Positions 17,269-25,843 are shown, counted from the stretch's first letter. The stretch is DNA of 64,000 nucleotides from 13-2-20CM-66-19 sp963760225 (GCA_963760225.1 CAVXCD010000001.1:868001-932000); one strand, 5' to 3'. A program made the numbers and translations. Notes: generated by a model from the letters alone, not told the origin.

Positions 17269-18633
17269 ATGAACGCACTTACCCCGCAACCCGACCTCTC
17301 CCGCAGTGAGCCGCCGGCGCAACTCGCCGAGGTCGCCGCGCTCGCCCTCGAGGAGGCGAATCGCCAGGGCGCCTCGCACTGCGAGGCGGACGCCTCGGTC
17401 AGCCAGGGCTTATCGGTGAGCGTGCGGCTGCGCGAGGTCGACACGGTCGAGTACCAGCGTGATCGCGGACTCGGAGTCACGGTGTATTTCGGCAAGCGCA
17501 AGGGAGCGGCGAGCACCGCGGACCTGCGGCACGCAGCCGTGCGCGAGACCGTCGCCAAGGCCTGCGCAATCGCCCGCTACACCGCCGAGGATCCGTTCGC
17601 GGGCCTGGTCGAGCCGGAGGCGCTGGCGCGCGACATCCCCGACCTGGATCTCGATCATCCCTGGGAGCTCACCCCGGAGCACGCCATCGAGCTGGCGCGC
17701 GAGTGCGAAGCGGCGGGCCTCGCGGTGGACCCGCGCGTCAGCAACTCCGAGGGCGCCGCCGTCAGCAGCCAGCGGCACAGCGGGGTATACGGCAACTCGC
17801 TCGGCTTTCTCGGCGGCTACTCCAGCACCAGCCATTCGCTCAGCTGTTCGCTGCTGGCGCAGCAGGACGAGGACATGCAGCGCGACTACTGGTACAGCAT
17901 CGCGCGCGATGCCAGCGAGCTCGGCGACGCGACACTCATCGGGCGCACCGCCGGGCAGCGCGCGCTCGCGCGCCTCGGCGCGCGGCGCATCGCGACCCGC
18001 AAGGCGCCGGTGGCCTTCACCCCCGACGTGGCGCGCGGGCTGTTACGACATTTCATCGGCGCCATCAGCGGCACCAGCCAGTACCGCAAGTCCTCGTTCC
18101 TGCTGAATGCCGCAGGCGAGCAGGTCTTTCCGGACTTCCTCGACGTGCAGGAGCGGCCGCACATCATGAAGGGGCTCGCCAGCGCGCCGTTCGACCAGGA
18201 GGGAGCGGCGACGCACGAGCGCTCGCTGGTGAGCGCCGGCGTGCTCGGCGGTTACGTACTCGGCAGCTATTCCGCGCGGCGCCTCGGGCTCAAAACCACC
18301 GGCAACGCCGGCGGCGTCCACAATCTCATCGTCACCAGCCGCCAGGGCGGGCTCGCGCCCGCGGCGTTTCTCGCGCGCCTGCACACCGGGCTGCTGGTGA
18401 CCGAGCTGATGGGGCACGGCGTCAACGGTGTGACCGGCGATTACTCGCGCGGCGCGAGCGGCTTCTGGGTGGAGAACGGTGTCATCGCCTACCCGGTGCA
18501 CGAGATCACCATCGCCGGCAACCTCAAACCGATGTACCGCGACATCGTCGCGCTGGGCGACGATCTCGACGTGCGCGGCGGCATCCGTACCCCGTCGCTG
18601 CTGATCGGCGAGATGACCGTCGCGGGGGAGTAA
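17269..18633 (+). CDS. pmbA: Metalloprotease PmbA/TldE
   Basis: PmbA is the partner of TldD; it lacks the HExxxH zinc motif and completes the heterodimeric protease. ATG 17269 gives 454 residues beginning MNALTPQP. The family regions LREVDTVEYQRDRGLGVTVY (residues about 56-75), SGTSQYRKSSFLLNAAGEQV and the C-terminal GHGVNGVTGDYSRGASGFWVENG (in parts: GVNGVTGDYSRGASGFW) are intact. It diverges from yjgA. tldD is encoded about 4 kb upstream in the same direction, so the two subunits are probably made from different transcripts. Confidence 0.95.
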   Translation: MNALTPQPDLSRSEPPAQLAEVAALALEEANRQGASHCEADASVSQGLSVSVRLREVDTVEYQRDRGLGVTVYFGKRKGAASTADLRHAAVRETVAKACAIARYTAEDPFAGLVEPEALARDIPDLDLDHPWELTPEHAIELARECEAAGLAVDPRVSNSEGAAVSSQRHSGVYGNSLGFLGGYSSTSHSLSCSLLAQQDEDMQRDYWYSIARDASELGDATLIGRTAGQRALARLGARRIATRKAPVAFTPDVARGLLRHFIGAISGTSQYRKSSFLLNAAGEQVFPDFLDVQERPHIMKGLASAPFDQEGAATHERSLVSAGVLGGYVLGSYSARRLGLKTTGNAGGVHNLIVTSRQGGLAPAAFLARLHTGLLVTELMGHGVNGVTGDYSRGASGFWVENGVIAYPVHEITIAGNLKPMYRDIVALGDDLDVRGGIRTPSLLIGEMTVAGE

Positions 18634-18643
18634 GGCGGCGTGT

Positions 18644-19996
18644 TCAGCGCCCGGAGGTCTGGCGCGTCGTCAGGTGCAGCGCCGGGCGCGGCGCCTCGTC
18701 GACCAGGTCCCGCAGTGTGAGGTTGGCGCAGCGGCTGCGCCACGCTTCGTCCACGCTCTCCAGCAGGCGGTCCACCGGCGGGATCGGCAGGTGGCGCGGG
18801 GCGACGTGCCCGCTGCGCTGGTTGCGCGCGATGTCGAGGATCTGGTGTATGTCGATGCGCGAGATGTCGCGCGCCGGCACCAGCTCGTCGTAGTCCGTCA
18901 CGATCAGCAGTCCCGCCCGCTCGAGCGTCGCCGCCATCTGCGCCACGGCGATACCGGGCAGCCCGAGCTCGTTGGCGAGGCCGTTCACGGTCCAGCGCCG
19001 CCCGCCGGCCACGTGCGAGCGTCCCACGAAGTACATGAGCTTGAGCGCCAGCTGCTCGAGCTCGACGCTCGACAGGCGCAACTGCTGCAAGCCGAGCCGC
19101 AGGTAGCTCGGGTTCTGCACGTAGAACGACAGCTGCGCGCCGGCGAGCAGGATCAGCCAGCCGAAGTAGGTCCACAGCAGCGCCGCCACCACGAAGGCGA
19201 AGCCCGCGTACACGATGGTGAGGCGCGTGGAATAGACCACCAGGGCGGTGAACATCTTGCCGATCGCCGCCCACAGCACCCCGCCGACGACCGCCCCGAT
19301 GAGCGCGGCGCGCCACTGCACGCGCGTGTTGGGCACCAGCATGTAGAGCGCGGTGAAGAATGCGGTCACCATCGCGTAGGGCGCAAGACTGATACCCGTG
19401 CCGCGCAGGCGCTGCAGCAGCGGCAGGCGCACCATCTCCTGCACCGGCGCGCTGCCCAGGGCGGCGTGTGACACCCCGACGAACGCCACCAGCAGCACCG
19501 GACCTGCGATCAGCAGCGTGGTGTACTCGGCGATGCGGCGGGCGAAGCTGCGCGGCTGATCCACGTGCCAGAGGAAATTGAAGCTGTCCTCGACCTTCTT
19601 GATGGTGCCGACCAGCGTCCAGGCGAGCAGCGCCAGTCCCAGCGAGCCCACCACGCCGCTGCTCACGCGGTGCGCGAACTGCACGACGCGGCCGGTGAGT
19701 TCGGTCGCCGCGGCGCCGCCCACCGGACGGAAGAACTCGTAGACGATCGGCTCGATGTCGCGGTGGCCGCCGAAGATCCTGAGAATGGAAAGACTGAAGG
19801 CGAGCAGCGGGATCAGCGTCAGCAGTGTGGTGTACACCAGCCCCATGGCCCGCAGGTTGATCTCGCCGCGCGCCAGGTCGCGTACCACCGCGTACGGATA
19901 GCGCAGCAGACGCAGCGTCGCTCCCAGTACCCCGGGACGGTCCGATGCCGGGCCGAAGAAGCACCAGTCGAGGAACGTCCAGATGCGCGCCCACAT
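18644..19996 (-). CDS. YihY/BrkB-family inner-membrane protein
   Basis: A 450-residue protein of the YihY (UPF0761, once misnamed RNase BN) family. About six membrane helices occupy residues 45-290, with conserved GLVYTTLLTLIPLLAFSLS near residue 52, RPVGGAA near residue 90 and the GAVVGGVLWAAIGKMF segment near residue 235. The last ~130 residues form a soluble region resembling a winged helix (WTVNGLANELGLPGIAVAQMAATLERAGLL, quoted in part: VNGLANELGLPGIAVA), as in the longer gammaproteobacterial members. Molecular function of the family is not established. It converges on pmbA and diverges from the BtuF-like gene. Confidence 0.9.
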   Translation of the reverse strand: MWARIWTFLDWCFFGPASDRPGVLGATLRLLRYPYAVVRDLARGEINLRAMGLVYTTLLTLIPLLAFSLSILRIFGGHRDIEPIVYEFFRPVGGAAATELTGRVVQFAHRVSSGVVGSLGLALLAWTLVGTIKKVEDSFNFLWHVDQPRSFARRIAEYTTLLIAGPVLLVAFVGVSHAALGSAPVQEMVRLPLLQRLRGTGISLAPYAMVTAFFTALYMLVPNTRVQWRAALIGAVVGGVLWAAIGKMFTALVVYSTRLTIVYAGFAFVVAALLWTYFGWLILLAGAQLSFYVQNPSYLRLGLQQLRLSSVELEQLALKLMYFVGRSHVAGGRRWTVNGLANELGLPGIAVAQMAATLERAGLLIVTDYDELVPARDISRIDIHQILDIARNQRSGHVAPRHLPIPPVDRLLESVDEAWRSRCANLTLRDLVDEAPRPALHLTTRQTSGR

Positions 19997-20039
19997 GCGT
20001 TAAGGATACAGTGCGCAAGCGCCTACCGTGCGGTGTTGC

Positions 20040-20846
20040 ATGTCGCCGAGCCAGGAATTCCCAGAGCGGATCGTGTGTCTCACGGAGGAGACCACCGAGA
20101 CGCTGTACCTGCTGGGTGAGGACTGGCGCATCGTGGGTATCTCCGGCTTCACGGTCCGTCCGCCGCGGGCGCGGCGCGAGAAGCCCAAGGTCTCCGCGTT
20201 CATCAGCGCGCACACCGAGCGCATCCTCGCGCTGCAGCCGGACCTGGTGCTCGGCTTCTCGGACCTGCAGGCGGACATCGCCGCGACACTGGTGCGCGCC
20301 GGCATCGAGGTGCACGTGTTCAACCAGCGCAGCGTCGCCGGCATCCTGCGCATGATCCGCATGCTCGGCGGCATGATCGGCTGCGAGCAGCGCGCGGGCG
20401 CGCTGTCGCGCGAGCTCGAGGCGGGACTGGCGCAGCTGCAGGCGCAGGCCGCGCAGCTGCCGCGTCGCCCACGCGTCTACTTCGAGGAGTGGGATGATCC
20501 GCTGATCAGCGGCATCGGCTGGGTGTCGGAGCTCATCGCCGTGGCCGGCGGCGAGGATTGCTTCCCGGAGCTCGCGCGGGCGTCGCTCGGGCGCGATCGC
20601 ATCATCGCCGATCCGCTCGAGGTGGTGCGGCGCGCGCCGGACATCGTGCTCGGCTCCTGGTGCGGCAAGAAGTTCCGGGCGGCGAAGGTCGCCGCCCGCC
20701 CGGGCTGGCAGGCCGTCCCCGCCGTGCGTGACAACTGCCTGTGGGAGATCAAGTCATCGCTCATCCTGCAGCCGGGGCCGGCGGCGCTCACCGACGGGGT
20801 GCGCGCCATGCACGCCGTCATCGCGCAGTGGGCGCAGCGCGCTTAG
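20040..20846 (+). CDS. BtuF/FhuD-like helical-backbone binding protein without signal peptide
   Basis: 268 residues with the TroA/BtuF-type fold: an N-terminal lobe starting RIVCLTEETTETLYLLG, VLGFSDLQADIAATL near residue 82, and a C-terminal lobe with YFEEWDDPLISGIGWVSELI and EVVRRAPDIVLGSW. Such proteins bind cobalamin, haem or siderophores for ABC importers. Here there is no signal peptide or lipobox from ATG 20040 (nor from GTG 20028), and no permease or ATPase is adjacent. It may act in the cytoplasm or be misread at its start. Family call is good; role is unknown. Confidence 0.8.
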   Translation: MSPSQEFPERIVCLTEETTETLYLLGEDWRIVGISGFTVRPPRARREKPKVSAFISAHTERILALQPDLVLGFSDLQADIAATLVRAGIEVHVFNQRSVAGILRMIRMLGGMIGCEQRAGALSRELEAGLAQLQAQAAQLPRRPRVYFEEWDDPLISGIGWVSELIAVAGGEDCFPELARASLGRDRIIADPLEVVRRAPDIVLGSWCGKKFRAAKVAARPGWQAVPAVRDNCLWEIKSSLILQPGPAALTDGVRAMHAVIAQWAQRA

Positions 20847-20849
20847 ACT

Positions 20850-21668
20850 TCAGCGGATGCCGCGGCGCTCGCGGACCAGCTCCCAGGCCTCGATGATCTG
20901 CTGCGTGCGCTGCTTGGCGTGCGCCAGCATCGACTCGGGCAGGCCGTTGGCTTTGAGCTTGTCCGGGTGATGACGCTGCAGCTGGCGGCGGTAGGCCTTG
21001 GCCACCTCGGCATCGCTCGCGCCGGGGCTGCTCTCGAGCACCCGGTAGGCTTCCTGCAGCTCGCGGTCGCGCGCGGCCGCCGCGCCCGTCTGGAATTGCC
21101 CGTCCGGCCGCCCGGCACGAAACGCGCCGCGCTGGATGCGCAGCACCGCCTCGATGTGCGCGAACTCGAGTGCCGCGATGTCGAGCGTGCGCGCGATGTG
21201 CTGCAGCAGCGGGCGCACCGGGCCTTCGATGTTGTTGCCGGCGAGCGCTGCGCGCACCTGCAGCTCGAGGAACACGCGGGTGAGCTCCGGGCGCCCGCGG
21301 CAGGCAGTGGCGAGCGCCTCGAGCTGCGCGTCCAGATCGAAATCGCTGCTCTTGCCGGCGGTGAAACAGGCGATCGCCTCGCGTACCTGCGCAGGTGTCA
21401 GCCGCAGCTCGTCCATGATGCCGCGCGCGGCGGCGATCTCCAGCTCCGATACCCGTCCGTCGGCCTTGGCGAGACAGCCCATGACCTGGAAGGTCGCGCG
21501 GAAGAAACGCTCGCCGATCGCCGCCAGCTGTTCGGGCGTGGCGGGCGGCGCCGCGCTCTGCTCGTCGAACTGGTGACCGACGAGCACGCCGAGCGCAGCA
21601 CCGAGCGGCCCGAGTACGAGCCCGCCGAGCAGCCCGCCCGCGACCTTGCCGATCCATTTCATGGCCAT
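20850..21668 (-). CDS. djlA: DjlA-type membrane co-chaperone (TerB-like + J domain)
   Basis: 272 residues in the order of DjlA: a Gly/Leu-rich N-terminal membrane segment (about 4-30, KWIGKVAGGLLGGLVLGPLG), a central TerB-like helical domain with FQVMGCLAKADGRVSELEIAAA (part: CLAKADGRVSELEI) and a C-terminal J domain with the essential HPD (RRQLQRHHPDKL, near residue 238). DjlA stimulates DnaK at the inner membrane. It converges with the BtuF-like gene (3 bases between stops) and diverges from purC with only 29 bases between starts. Confidence 0.92.
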   Translation of the reverse strand: MAMKWIGKVAGGLLGGLVLGPLGAALGVLVGHQFDEQSAAPPATPEQLAAIGERFFRATFQVMGCLAKADGRVSELEIAAARGIMDELRLTPAQVREAIACFTAGKSSDFDLDAQLEALATACRGRPELTRVFLELQVRAALAGNNIEGPVRPLLQHIARTLDIAALEFAHIEAVLRIQRGAFRAGRPDGQFQTGAAAARDRELQEAYRVLESSPGASDAEVAKAYRRQLQRHHPDKLKANGLPESMLAHAKQRTQQIIEAWELVRERRGIR

Positions 21669-21697
21669 GATGGGTGTCGGCTATAGTACCTTGGCTC

Positions 21698-22585
21698 ATG
21701 ACGTCGCCGACCGTCTACCGCACCGCGCTGCGCGACCTCGCCCGCATCCACGAGGGGAAAGTACGCGACATCTACGCGGTCGACGACGACACGCTGCTCA
21801 TCGTCACCAGCGACCGGCTGTCGGCTTTCGACGTGGTGCTGCCTGATCCGATCCCCGACAAGGGGCGCGTGCTGAATTCCATCTCCGGCTTCTGGTTCGC
21901 GCGCACCCAGCACCTCGTGCCGAACCATCTGACCGGCCGCGAAGTCGCCAGCGTGGTGCACAACGCGGACGAGCGCGCGCTGCTCGCAGGGCGCGCGGTG
22001 ATCGTGCGGCGCCTCAAGGCGCTGCCGATCGAGGCGGTGGTGCGCGGCTATCTGGCCGGCTCCGGCTGGAAGGACTACCAGAAGTCGGGCGCAGTGTGCG
22101 GCATCGAGCTGCCGCGCGGCCTGCAGCTCGCCGCGCCGCTGCCGCAGCCGCTGTTCACCCCGGCGACCAAGGCGCCGAGCGGCCAGCACGACGAGAACAT
22201 CCCCTACGCGGAGGTTGCCGCGCTGCTGGGCGCCGCGCTCGCCGCGCAGCTGCGCGAGCGGGCGCTGGCGCTCTACGCCTTTGCCGCCGAGCACGCCCGC
22301 AGCCGCGGCATCATCATCGCCGACACCAAGTTCGAGTTCGGTCTCGACGCGCGCGGCACGCTGACGCTGATCGACGAGGTACTGACCCCGGATTCGTCGC
22401 GCTTCTGGCCGGCCGACTCCTACCGCGTGGGCGAGAGTCCGCCGAGCTTCGACAAGCAATACGTACGCGACTACCTCGAGACGCTCGACTGGAACAAGCG
22501 CAGCCCCGGTCCGCACCTGCCGCCGGAGGTGATCGCACGCACCAGTGAGAAGTATCGCGAGGCGCTCGCCAGGCTGACGAGCTGA
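21698..22585 (+). CDS. purC: Phosphoribosylaminoimidazole-succinocarboxamide synthase
   Basis: PurC joins aspartate to CAIR using ATP, giving SAICAR. ATG 21698 yields 295 residues with the IHEGKVRDIYAVDDDTLLIV N-terminal ATP motif, SDRLSAFDVVLPDPIPDKG (about 35-53), VRGYLAGSGWKDYQ and IADTKFEFGLD/LIDEVLTPDSSRFW catalytic segments. The length is that of the longer SAICAR synthetases seen in Xanthomonadales and yeast, not the ~237-residue E. coli type. rpe follows after 53 bases. Confidence 0.96.
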   Translation: MTSPTVYRTALRDLARIHEGKVRDIYAVDDDTLLIVTSDRLSAFDVVLPDPIPDKGRVLNSISGFWFARTQHLVPNHLTGREVASVVHNADERALLAGRAVIVRRLKALPIEAVVRGYLAGSGWKDYQKSGAVCGIELPRGLQLAAPLPQPLFTPATKAPSGQHDENIPYAEVAALLGAALAAQLRERALALYAFAAEHARSRGIIIADTKFEFGLDARGTLTLIDEVLTPDSSRFWPADSYRVGESPPSFDKQYVRDYLETLDWNKRSPGPHLPPEVIARTSEKYREALARLTS

Positions 22586-22638
22586 GCGCGCGCATGCGCG
22601 TGCGGCGCAGCCTGATCGCCGTGGGGTAAACTGTGGGC

Positions 22639-23343
22639 ATGCTACCCGCCTGGATAGCCCCGTCGATTCTGTCGGCCGACTTCGCGCGCCTCGGCGCGGA
22701 GACCGATGCGGTGCTCGAGGCCGGTGCCGACCTCATTCACTTCGACGTGATGGATAATCACTACGTGCCGAACCTCACCATCGGCCCGATGGTGTGCGCG
22801 GCACTGCGCCGCCACGGCGTGCAGGCACCGATCGACGTGCACCTGATGGTGAGCCCGGTCGACCGCATCGTGCCGGATTTCGCCGCGGCCGGTGCCACCT
22901 ACATCACGTTCCACCCCGAAGCCACCGAGCACGTCGACCGCACCATCGCGCTGATTCGTGAGCACGGCTGCCGGCCGGGCCTGGTGTTCAATCCCGCCAC
23001 GCCGCTCGACTGGCTCGACTACACGCTCGAGCTCATCGACATGGTTCTCATCATGTCGGTGAACCCGGGCTTCGGCGGGCAGCAGTTCATCCCCACGAGC
23101 CTGCGCAAGCTGGCCGACGCGCGCGCGCGACTGCAGGCCTGCAGCCGCGAGGTGCGGCTCGAGGTGGATGGCGGTATCAAGGTGGACAACATCCGCGCCG
23201 CGGCGCAGGCCGGGGCTGACACCTTCGTGGCGGGATCGGCGATCTTCGGCAGCGGTGACTATGCGCAGACGATCCGCGAGATGCGCCGGCAGATCGGCGT
23301 GCCGGCCGCGCGGGCCGCACCGCGGGCGGGCAAGGCCGGCTGA
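22639..23343 (+). CDS. rpe: Ribulose-phosphate 3-epimerase
   Basis: Rpe interconverts ribulose-5-phosphate and xylulose-5-phosphate in the pentose phosphate pathway. The TIM-barrel signatures are complete: APSILSADFARLG (residues 7-19), HFDVMDNHYVPNLTIGP (about 35-51), MSVNPGFGGQQFI (about 139-151) and EVDGGIKVDNI (about 175-185). ATG 22639 gives 234 residues; a GTG at 22633 is the alternative. The Ala/Gly-rich C-terminus is slightly longer than usual. It converges on the CRP-like gene with three bases between stops. Confidence 0.95.
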   Translation: MLPAWIAPSILSADFARLGAETDAVLEAGADLIHFDVMDNHYVPNLTIGPMVCAALRRHGVQAPIDVHLMVSPVDRIVPDFAAAGATYITFHPEATEHVDRTIALIREHGCRPGLVFNPATPLDWLDYTLELIDMVLIMSVNPGFGGQQFIPTSLRKLADARARLQACSREVRLEVDGGIKVDNIRAAAQAGADTFVAGSAIFGSGDYAQTIREMRRQIGVPAARAAPRAGKAG

Positions 23344-23346
23344 AGC

Positions 23347-24108
23347 CTACTCGTCGTCGTCCTCGTCATCATCGTCGTCATCGTCGTCGACATCGACCGG
23401 GCTGCTGGTGCGGGCGGCAGCGCCGGCGGCGGGCTTGGCCGGCACGATGACCGGGCGGGTCTTCATCTTCGGACGGGCGTTGAACACCACGATGGTCTTG
23501 CCGGTGGCGCGCAGCAGCCCTTGCTCTTCCAGCACCTTCAGCACGCGCCCGGCCATCTCGCGCGAGCACCCCACCAGGCGCGACAGCTCCTGGCGGCTCA
23601 CCTTGATCTGCATGCCCTCCGGGTGGGTCATGGCGTCCGGCTCGCCGCACAGGTCCATGATGGCGTGCGCCACGCGTCCGGTGACGTCGACGAAGGCGAG
23701 ATCGCCGAGCTTGCGGTTGGTGCGATCGAGGCGCGTCGCGAGCTGCGTCGCCAGCTCGAACACCAGCCCCGGGCTCTCGGCGGCGATCTGGCGAAAGCGC
23801 GGATAGGTCATCTCGGCGAGCTCGCACTGGTTGCGGGTGCGTACCCAGGCGCTGCGCGTCGGCTGCTCGTAGAACAGGCCCATTTCGCCAAAGAACTGGC
23901 CGCGGTTGAGGTAGGCGAGCACCATCTCGTTGCCTTCCTCGTCCTCGATCATGACCTCCACCGAGCCGCTGATGATGTAGTAGAGGACGTCGGGCAGGTC
24001 ACCGGCGTGGATGACGACGGTCTTCGAGGGCACGGCGCGGATGCGGCAATAGCTCAGGAAGCGGTTGATCGCCGGAATCTCGCTCAACGGCTTGATGTTT
24101 TCTTCCAT
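23347..24108 (-). CDS. CRP/FNR-family regulator with poly-acidic C-terminal tail
   Basis: A 253-residue CRP-type activator. The cyclic-nucleotide domain (about residues 10-130) carries YLNRGQFFGEMGLFYEQPTRSAWVR (key part GEMGLF..RSAW), equivalent to the cAMP phosphate cassette. The HTH near residues 170-198, with RLVGCSREMAGRVLKVLEEQGL, is very like E. coli CRP, Pseudomonas Vfr and Xanthomonas Clp. The ending is unusual: after GKTIVVFNARP there is a Pro/Ala linker and a final run of Asp/Glu (last ~14 residues), absent from CRP, Vfr and Clp. GGGAG lies 7 bases before the ATG. It probably controls cAMP- or c-di-GMP-linked genes; the ligand is not readable from sequence. Confidence 0.9.
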   Translation of the reverse strand: MEENIKPLSEIPAINRFLSYCRIRAVPSKTVVIHAGDLPDVLYYIISGSVEVMIEDEEGNEMVLAYLNRGQFFGEMGLFYEQPTRSAWVRTRNQCELAEMTYPRFRQIAAESPGLVFELATQLATRLDRTNRKLGDLAFVDVTGRVAHAIMDLCGEPDAMTHPEGMQIKVSRQELSRLVGCSREMAGRVLKVLEEQGLLRATGKTIVVFNARPKMKTRPVIVPAKPAAGAAARTSSPVDVDDDDDDDDEDDDE

Positions 24109-24132
24109 ACCGTGCTCCCCCGGGGAATTTTA

Positions 24133-24768
24133 TCAAATCCAGTAGGCGGTGCCGGTCATGACACGCGCGGTGCGTCTCATCAGCGCGCGCACCACCGCCG
24201 GCAGGGCGCTGCCGCCTGCGGCCGCCGCCGCCGCACCGTGCGCAACCTCTTCCGCCCTCATGGTTTCAAGTATCGCACGGCTGCGCGTGTCGCTCGCCGG
24301 AAGTCTGCCGAGGTGCTCATCGAGGTGGCCCTCGACCTGGCGCTCGGTCTCGGCGACGAACCCGAGGCTGGCGCGGTCGCCCATGAGCGCCGTGGCCGCG
24401 CCGATCGCGAACGAGCCGGCGTACCACAGCGGATTGAGCAGGCTGGGGCGCGCGCCGAGCTCCGTCAGGCGCGTTTCACACCAGGCCAGATGATCGGATT
24501 CCGAGCGCGCCGCCGCCATCAGCATGTCGCGCGTGCCCGGTGAGCGGGCCATCAGCGCCTGTCCGTGGTAGAGCGCCTGTGCCGCCAGCTCGCCGGCGTG
24601 GTTGACGCGCATCAGGGCCGCGCTTGCCCGGCGCTCCGCCTCGCTCAGGGGCTCGCCGGCAGCGGCGCTGCCGGGGGTATCCCGGCTGGCGTGCGCGGGC
24701 GCGAACACGGATCGCAGCGCGCGGTCGACTGCGGCGATGAGAGCGTCGAGTGGGCGGCCGGACTCCAT
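24133..24768 (-). CDS. coq7: Ubiquinone biosynthesis 5-demethoxy-hydroxylase COQ7
   Basis: COQ7 hydroxylates demethoxyubiquinone (or the 2-octaprenyl-3-methyl-6-methoxy quinol), the last hydroxylation in ubiquinone synthesis. The di-iron four-helix bundle is seen in RVNHAGELAAQALYHGQ (near residue 57), ARSESDHLAWCETRL (near residue 87), ETERQVEGHLDEHL and MRAEEVAHG (near residue 170), providing the E/ExxH ligands. Length is 211 residues. In this lineage COQ7 replaces UbiF, consistent with the two separate flavin hydroxylases at 32006-34466 serving other positions. It diverges from the rplM promoter. Confidence 0.95.
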   Translation of the reverse strand: MESGRPLDALIAAVDRALRSVFAPAHASRDTPGSAAAGEPLSEAERRASAALMRVNHAGELAAQALYHGQALMARSPGTRDMLMAAARSESDHLAWCETRLTELGARPSLLNPLWYAGSFAIGAATALMGDRASLGFVAETERQVEGHLDEHLGRLPASDTRSRAILETMRAEEVAHGAAAAAAGGSALPAVVRALMRRTARVMTGTAYWI

Positions 24769-24815
24769 ATTCTGGCCTTATTATAGGGGCCGGACCGGGC
24801 CGGGAAGTGCGTCCT

Positions 24816-24844
24816 TTGCATTGCCGCACCTGCTTGAGTACACT
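24816..24844 (+). promoter_or_regulatory. Sigma-70 promoter of rplM-rpsI
   Basis: A -35 TTGCAT (24816-24821), 17-base spacer and -10 TACACT (24839-24844) lie upstream of rplM. The expected transcription start near 24851 gives a leader of about 27 bases containing a run of seven T. Good match to consensus; position is right for a ribosomal-protein operon. Confidence 0.7.
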
Positions 24845-24877
24845 TCCCCGCCTTTTTTTGGCTCCCGACTCACCCTT

Positions 24878-25309
24878 ATGAAGACCGTATTTGCCAAGCC
24901 CGGCACCGTCCGGGGCGATTGGTTCGTCGTCGACGCCAGCGACAAGACGCTCGGGCGCCTGGCCTCGCAGATCGCCCACCGGCTCAAGGGCAAGCACAAG
25001 GCTGACTACAGCCCGCACGTGGACATGGGTGATCACATCGTGGTGCTCAACGCGCAGAAGATCCGCGTTACCGGCCGCAAGCTCACCGACAAGATCTACT
25101 ATCACCACACCGGCCACATCGGCGGCATCAAGTCGATCGCGCTGGAGAAGCTCCTCGCCGAGCATCCGGAGCGGGTGATCGAGTTCGCGGTGAAGGGCAT
25201 GCTGCCGAAGAACCCGCTGGGACGGCGCATGTTCAGGAAGCTGCATGTGTTCGCCGGCGGTACCCATCCCCACCAAGCGCAGCAGCCCAAGCCGCTCGAG
25301 ATCCAGTAG
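24878..25309 (+). CDS. rplM: 50S ribosomal protein L13
   Basis: L13 is an early-assembly protein of the large subunit. The 143 residues carry the full signature: RGDWFVVDASDKTLGRLASQ, GDHIVVLNAQKIRVTG, YHHTGHIGG, and the C-terminal GMLPKNPLGRRMFRKLHVF. ATG 24878 is set by homology. The rpsI gene begins 12 bases after its stop, the near-universal rplM-rpsI operon. Confidence 0.98.
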   Translation: MKTVFAKPGTVRGDWFVVDASDKTLGRLASQIAHRLKGKHKADYSPHVDMGDHIVVLNAQKIRVTGRKLTDKIYYHHTGHIGGIKSIALEKLLAEHPERVIEFAVKGMLPKNPLGRRMFRKLHVFAGGTHPHQAQQPKPLEIQ

Positions 25310-25321
25310 GACGCACATCCC

Positions 25322-25720
25322 ATGGCAGCCCCCCAGCAGAGTCACTACGGCACCGGCCGCCGCAAGACGGCGACGGCCCGCGTCTACCTCAAGCCCGGCA
25401 GTGGGCGCATCACGGTGAACGAGCGCACGCTCGACCATTTCTTCGGCCGCGAGACCGGCCGGATGATCGTGCGTCAGCCGCTCGAGGCCGTGAAGCTCGT
25501 GAGCAAGTTCGACATCACCGTCAAGGTCAACGGCGGCGGGATCACCGGCCAGGCCGGTGCCATCCGCCACGGCATCACCCGCGCACTGCTCAAGTACGAT
25601 GAGTCGCTGCGCAAGCCGCTGCGCGATGCCGGATTCGTCACGCGCGATGCGCGCGAGGTCGAGCGCAAGAAAGTCGGCCGCCGCAAGGCCCGCCGCGGGA
25701 CGCAGTACTCGAAGCGTTAG
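25322..25720 (+). CDS. rpsI: 30S ribosomal protein S9
   Basis: S9 of the small subunit, whose C-terminal tail reaches the P-site tRNA. The family features are all present in 132 residues: YGTGRRKTATARVYLKPGSG at the N-terminus, GRETGRMIVRQPLE, GQAGAIRHGITRALL and the C-terminal EVERKKVGRRKARRGTQYSKR ending in SKR. Translated right after rplM. tRNA-Gln begins 29 bases after its stop and may be read through from the same promoter. Confidence 0.98.
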   Translation: MAAPQQSHYGTGRRKTATARVYLKPGSGRITVNERTLDHFFGRETGRMIVRQPLEAVKLVSKFDITVKVNGGGITGQAGAIRHGITRALLKYDESLRKPLRDAGFVTRDAREVERKKVGRRKARRGTQYSKR

Positions 25721-25749
25721 CAGCGTGCACCTCGGCGTTCCGCCAGTTT

Positions 25750-25823
25750 TGGGGGATCGTCTAGCGGTAGGACAACGGACTCTGACTCCGTTTACCTAGG
25801 TTCGAATCCTAGTCCCCCAGCCA
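25750..25823 (+). tRNA. tRNA-Gln (anticodon CTG), CCA encoded
   Basis: A full cloverleaf: 7-bp acceptor stem TGGGGGA/TCCCCCA, D arm with TAGCGGTAGGA, anticodon stem ACGGA/TCCGT around loop CTCTGAC (anticodon CTG), T arm with GGTTCGAATCC, discriminator G at 25820 and encoded CCA to 25823. Reads CAG codons. It lies downstream of rpsI and is followed at once by a terminator; its 3' end is duplicated about 210 bases downstream. Confidence 0.97.
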
Positions 25824-25843
25824 AAGTAAGAAGGCCCGTGCAA
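25805..25843 (+). repeat. 39-bp direct repeat, copy 1 (tRNA-Gln 3' end plus half of terminator)
   Basis: This stretch, from within the T loop of tRNA-Gln through CCA and the ascending arm of the terminator, is identical over 39 bases to 26017-26055. It resembles the duplicated tRNA tail left by site-specific integration, but the enclosed DNA is only about 170 bases and has no integrase. Confidence 0.9.

Noticed and set aside
23350..23395. GTC/ATC trinucleotide run taken as a possible CRISPR-like or satellite repeat
   Set aside because: It is coding sequence for the acidic tail of the CRP homologue, with no spacer structure.
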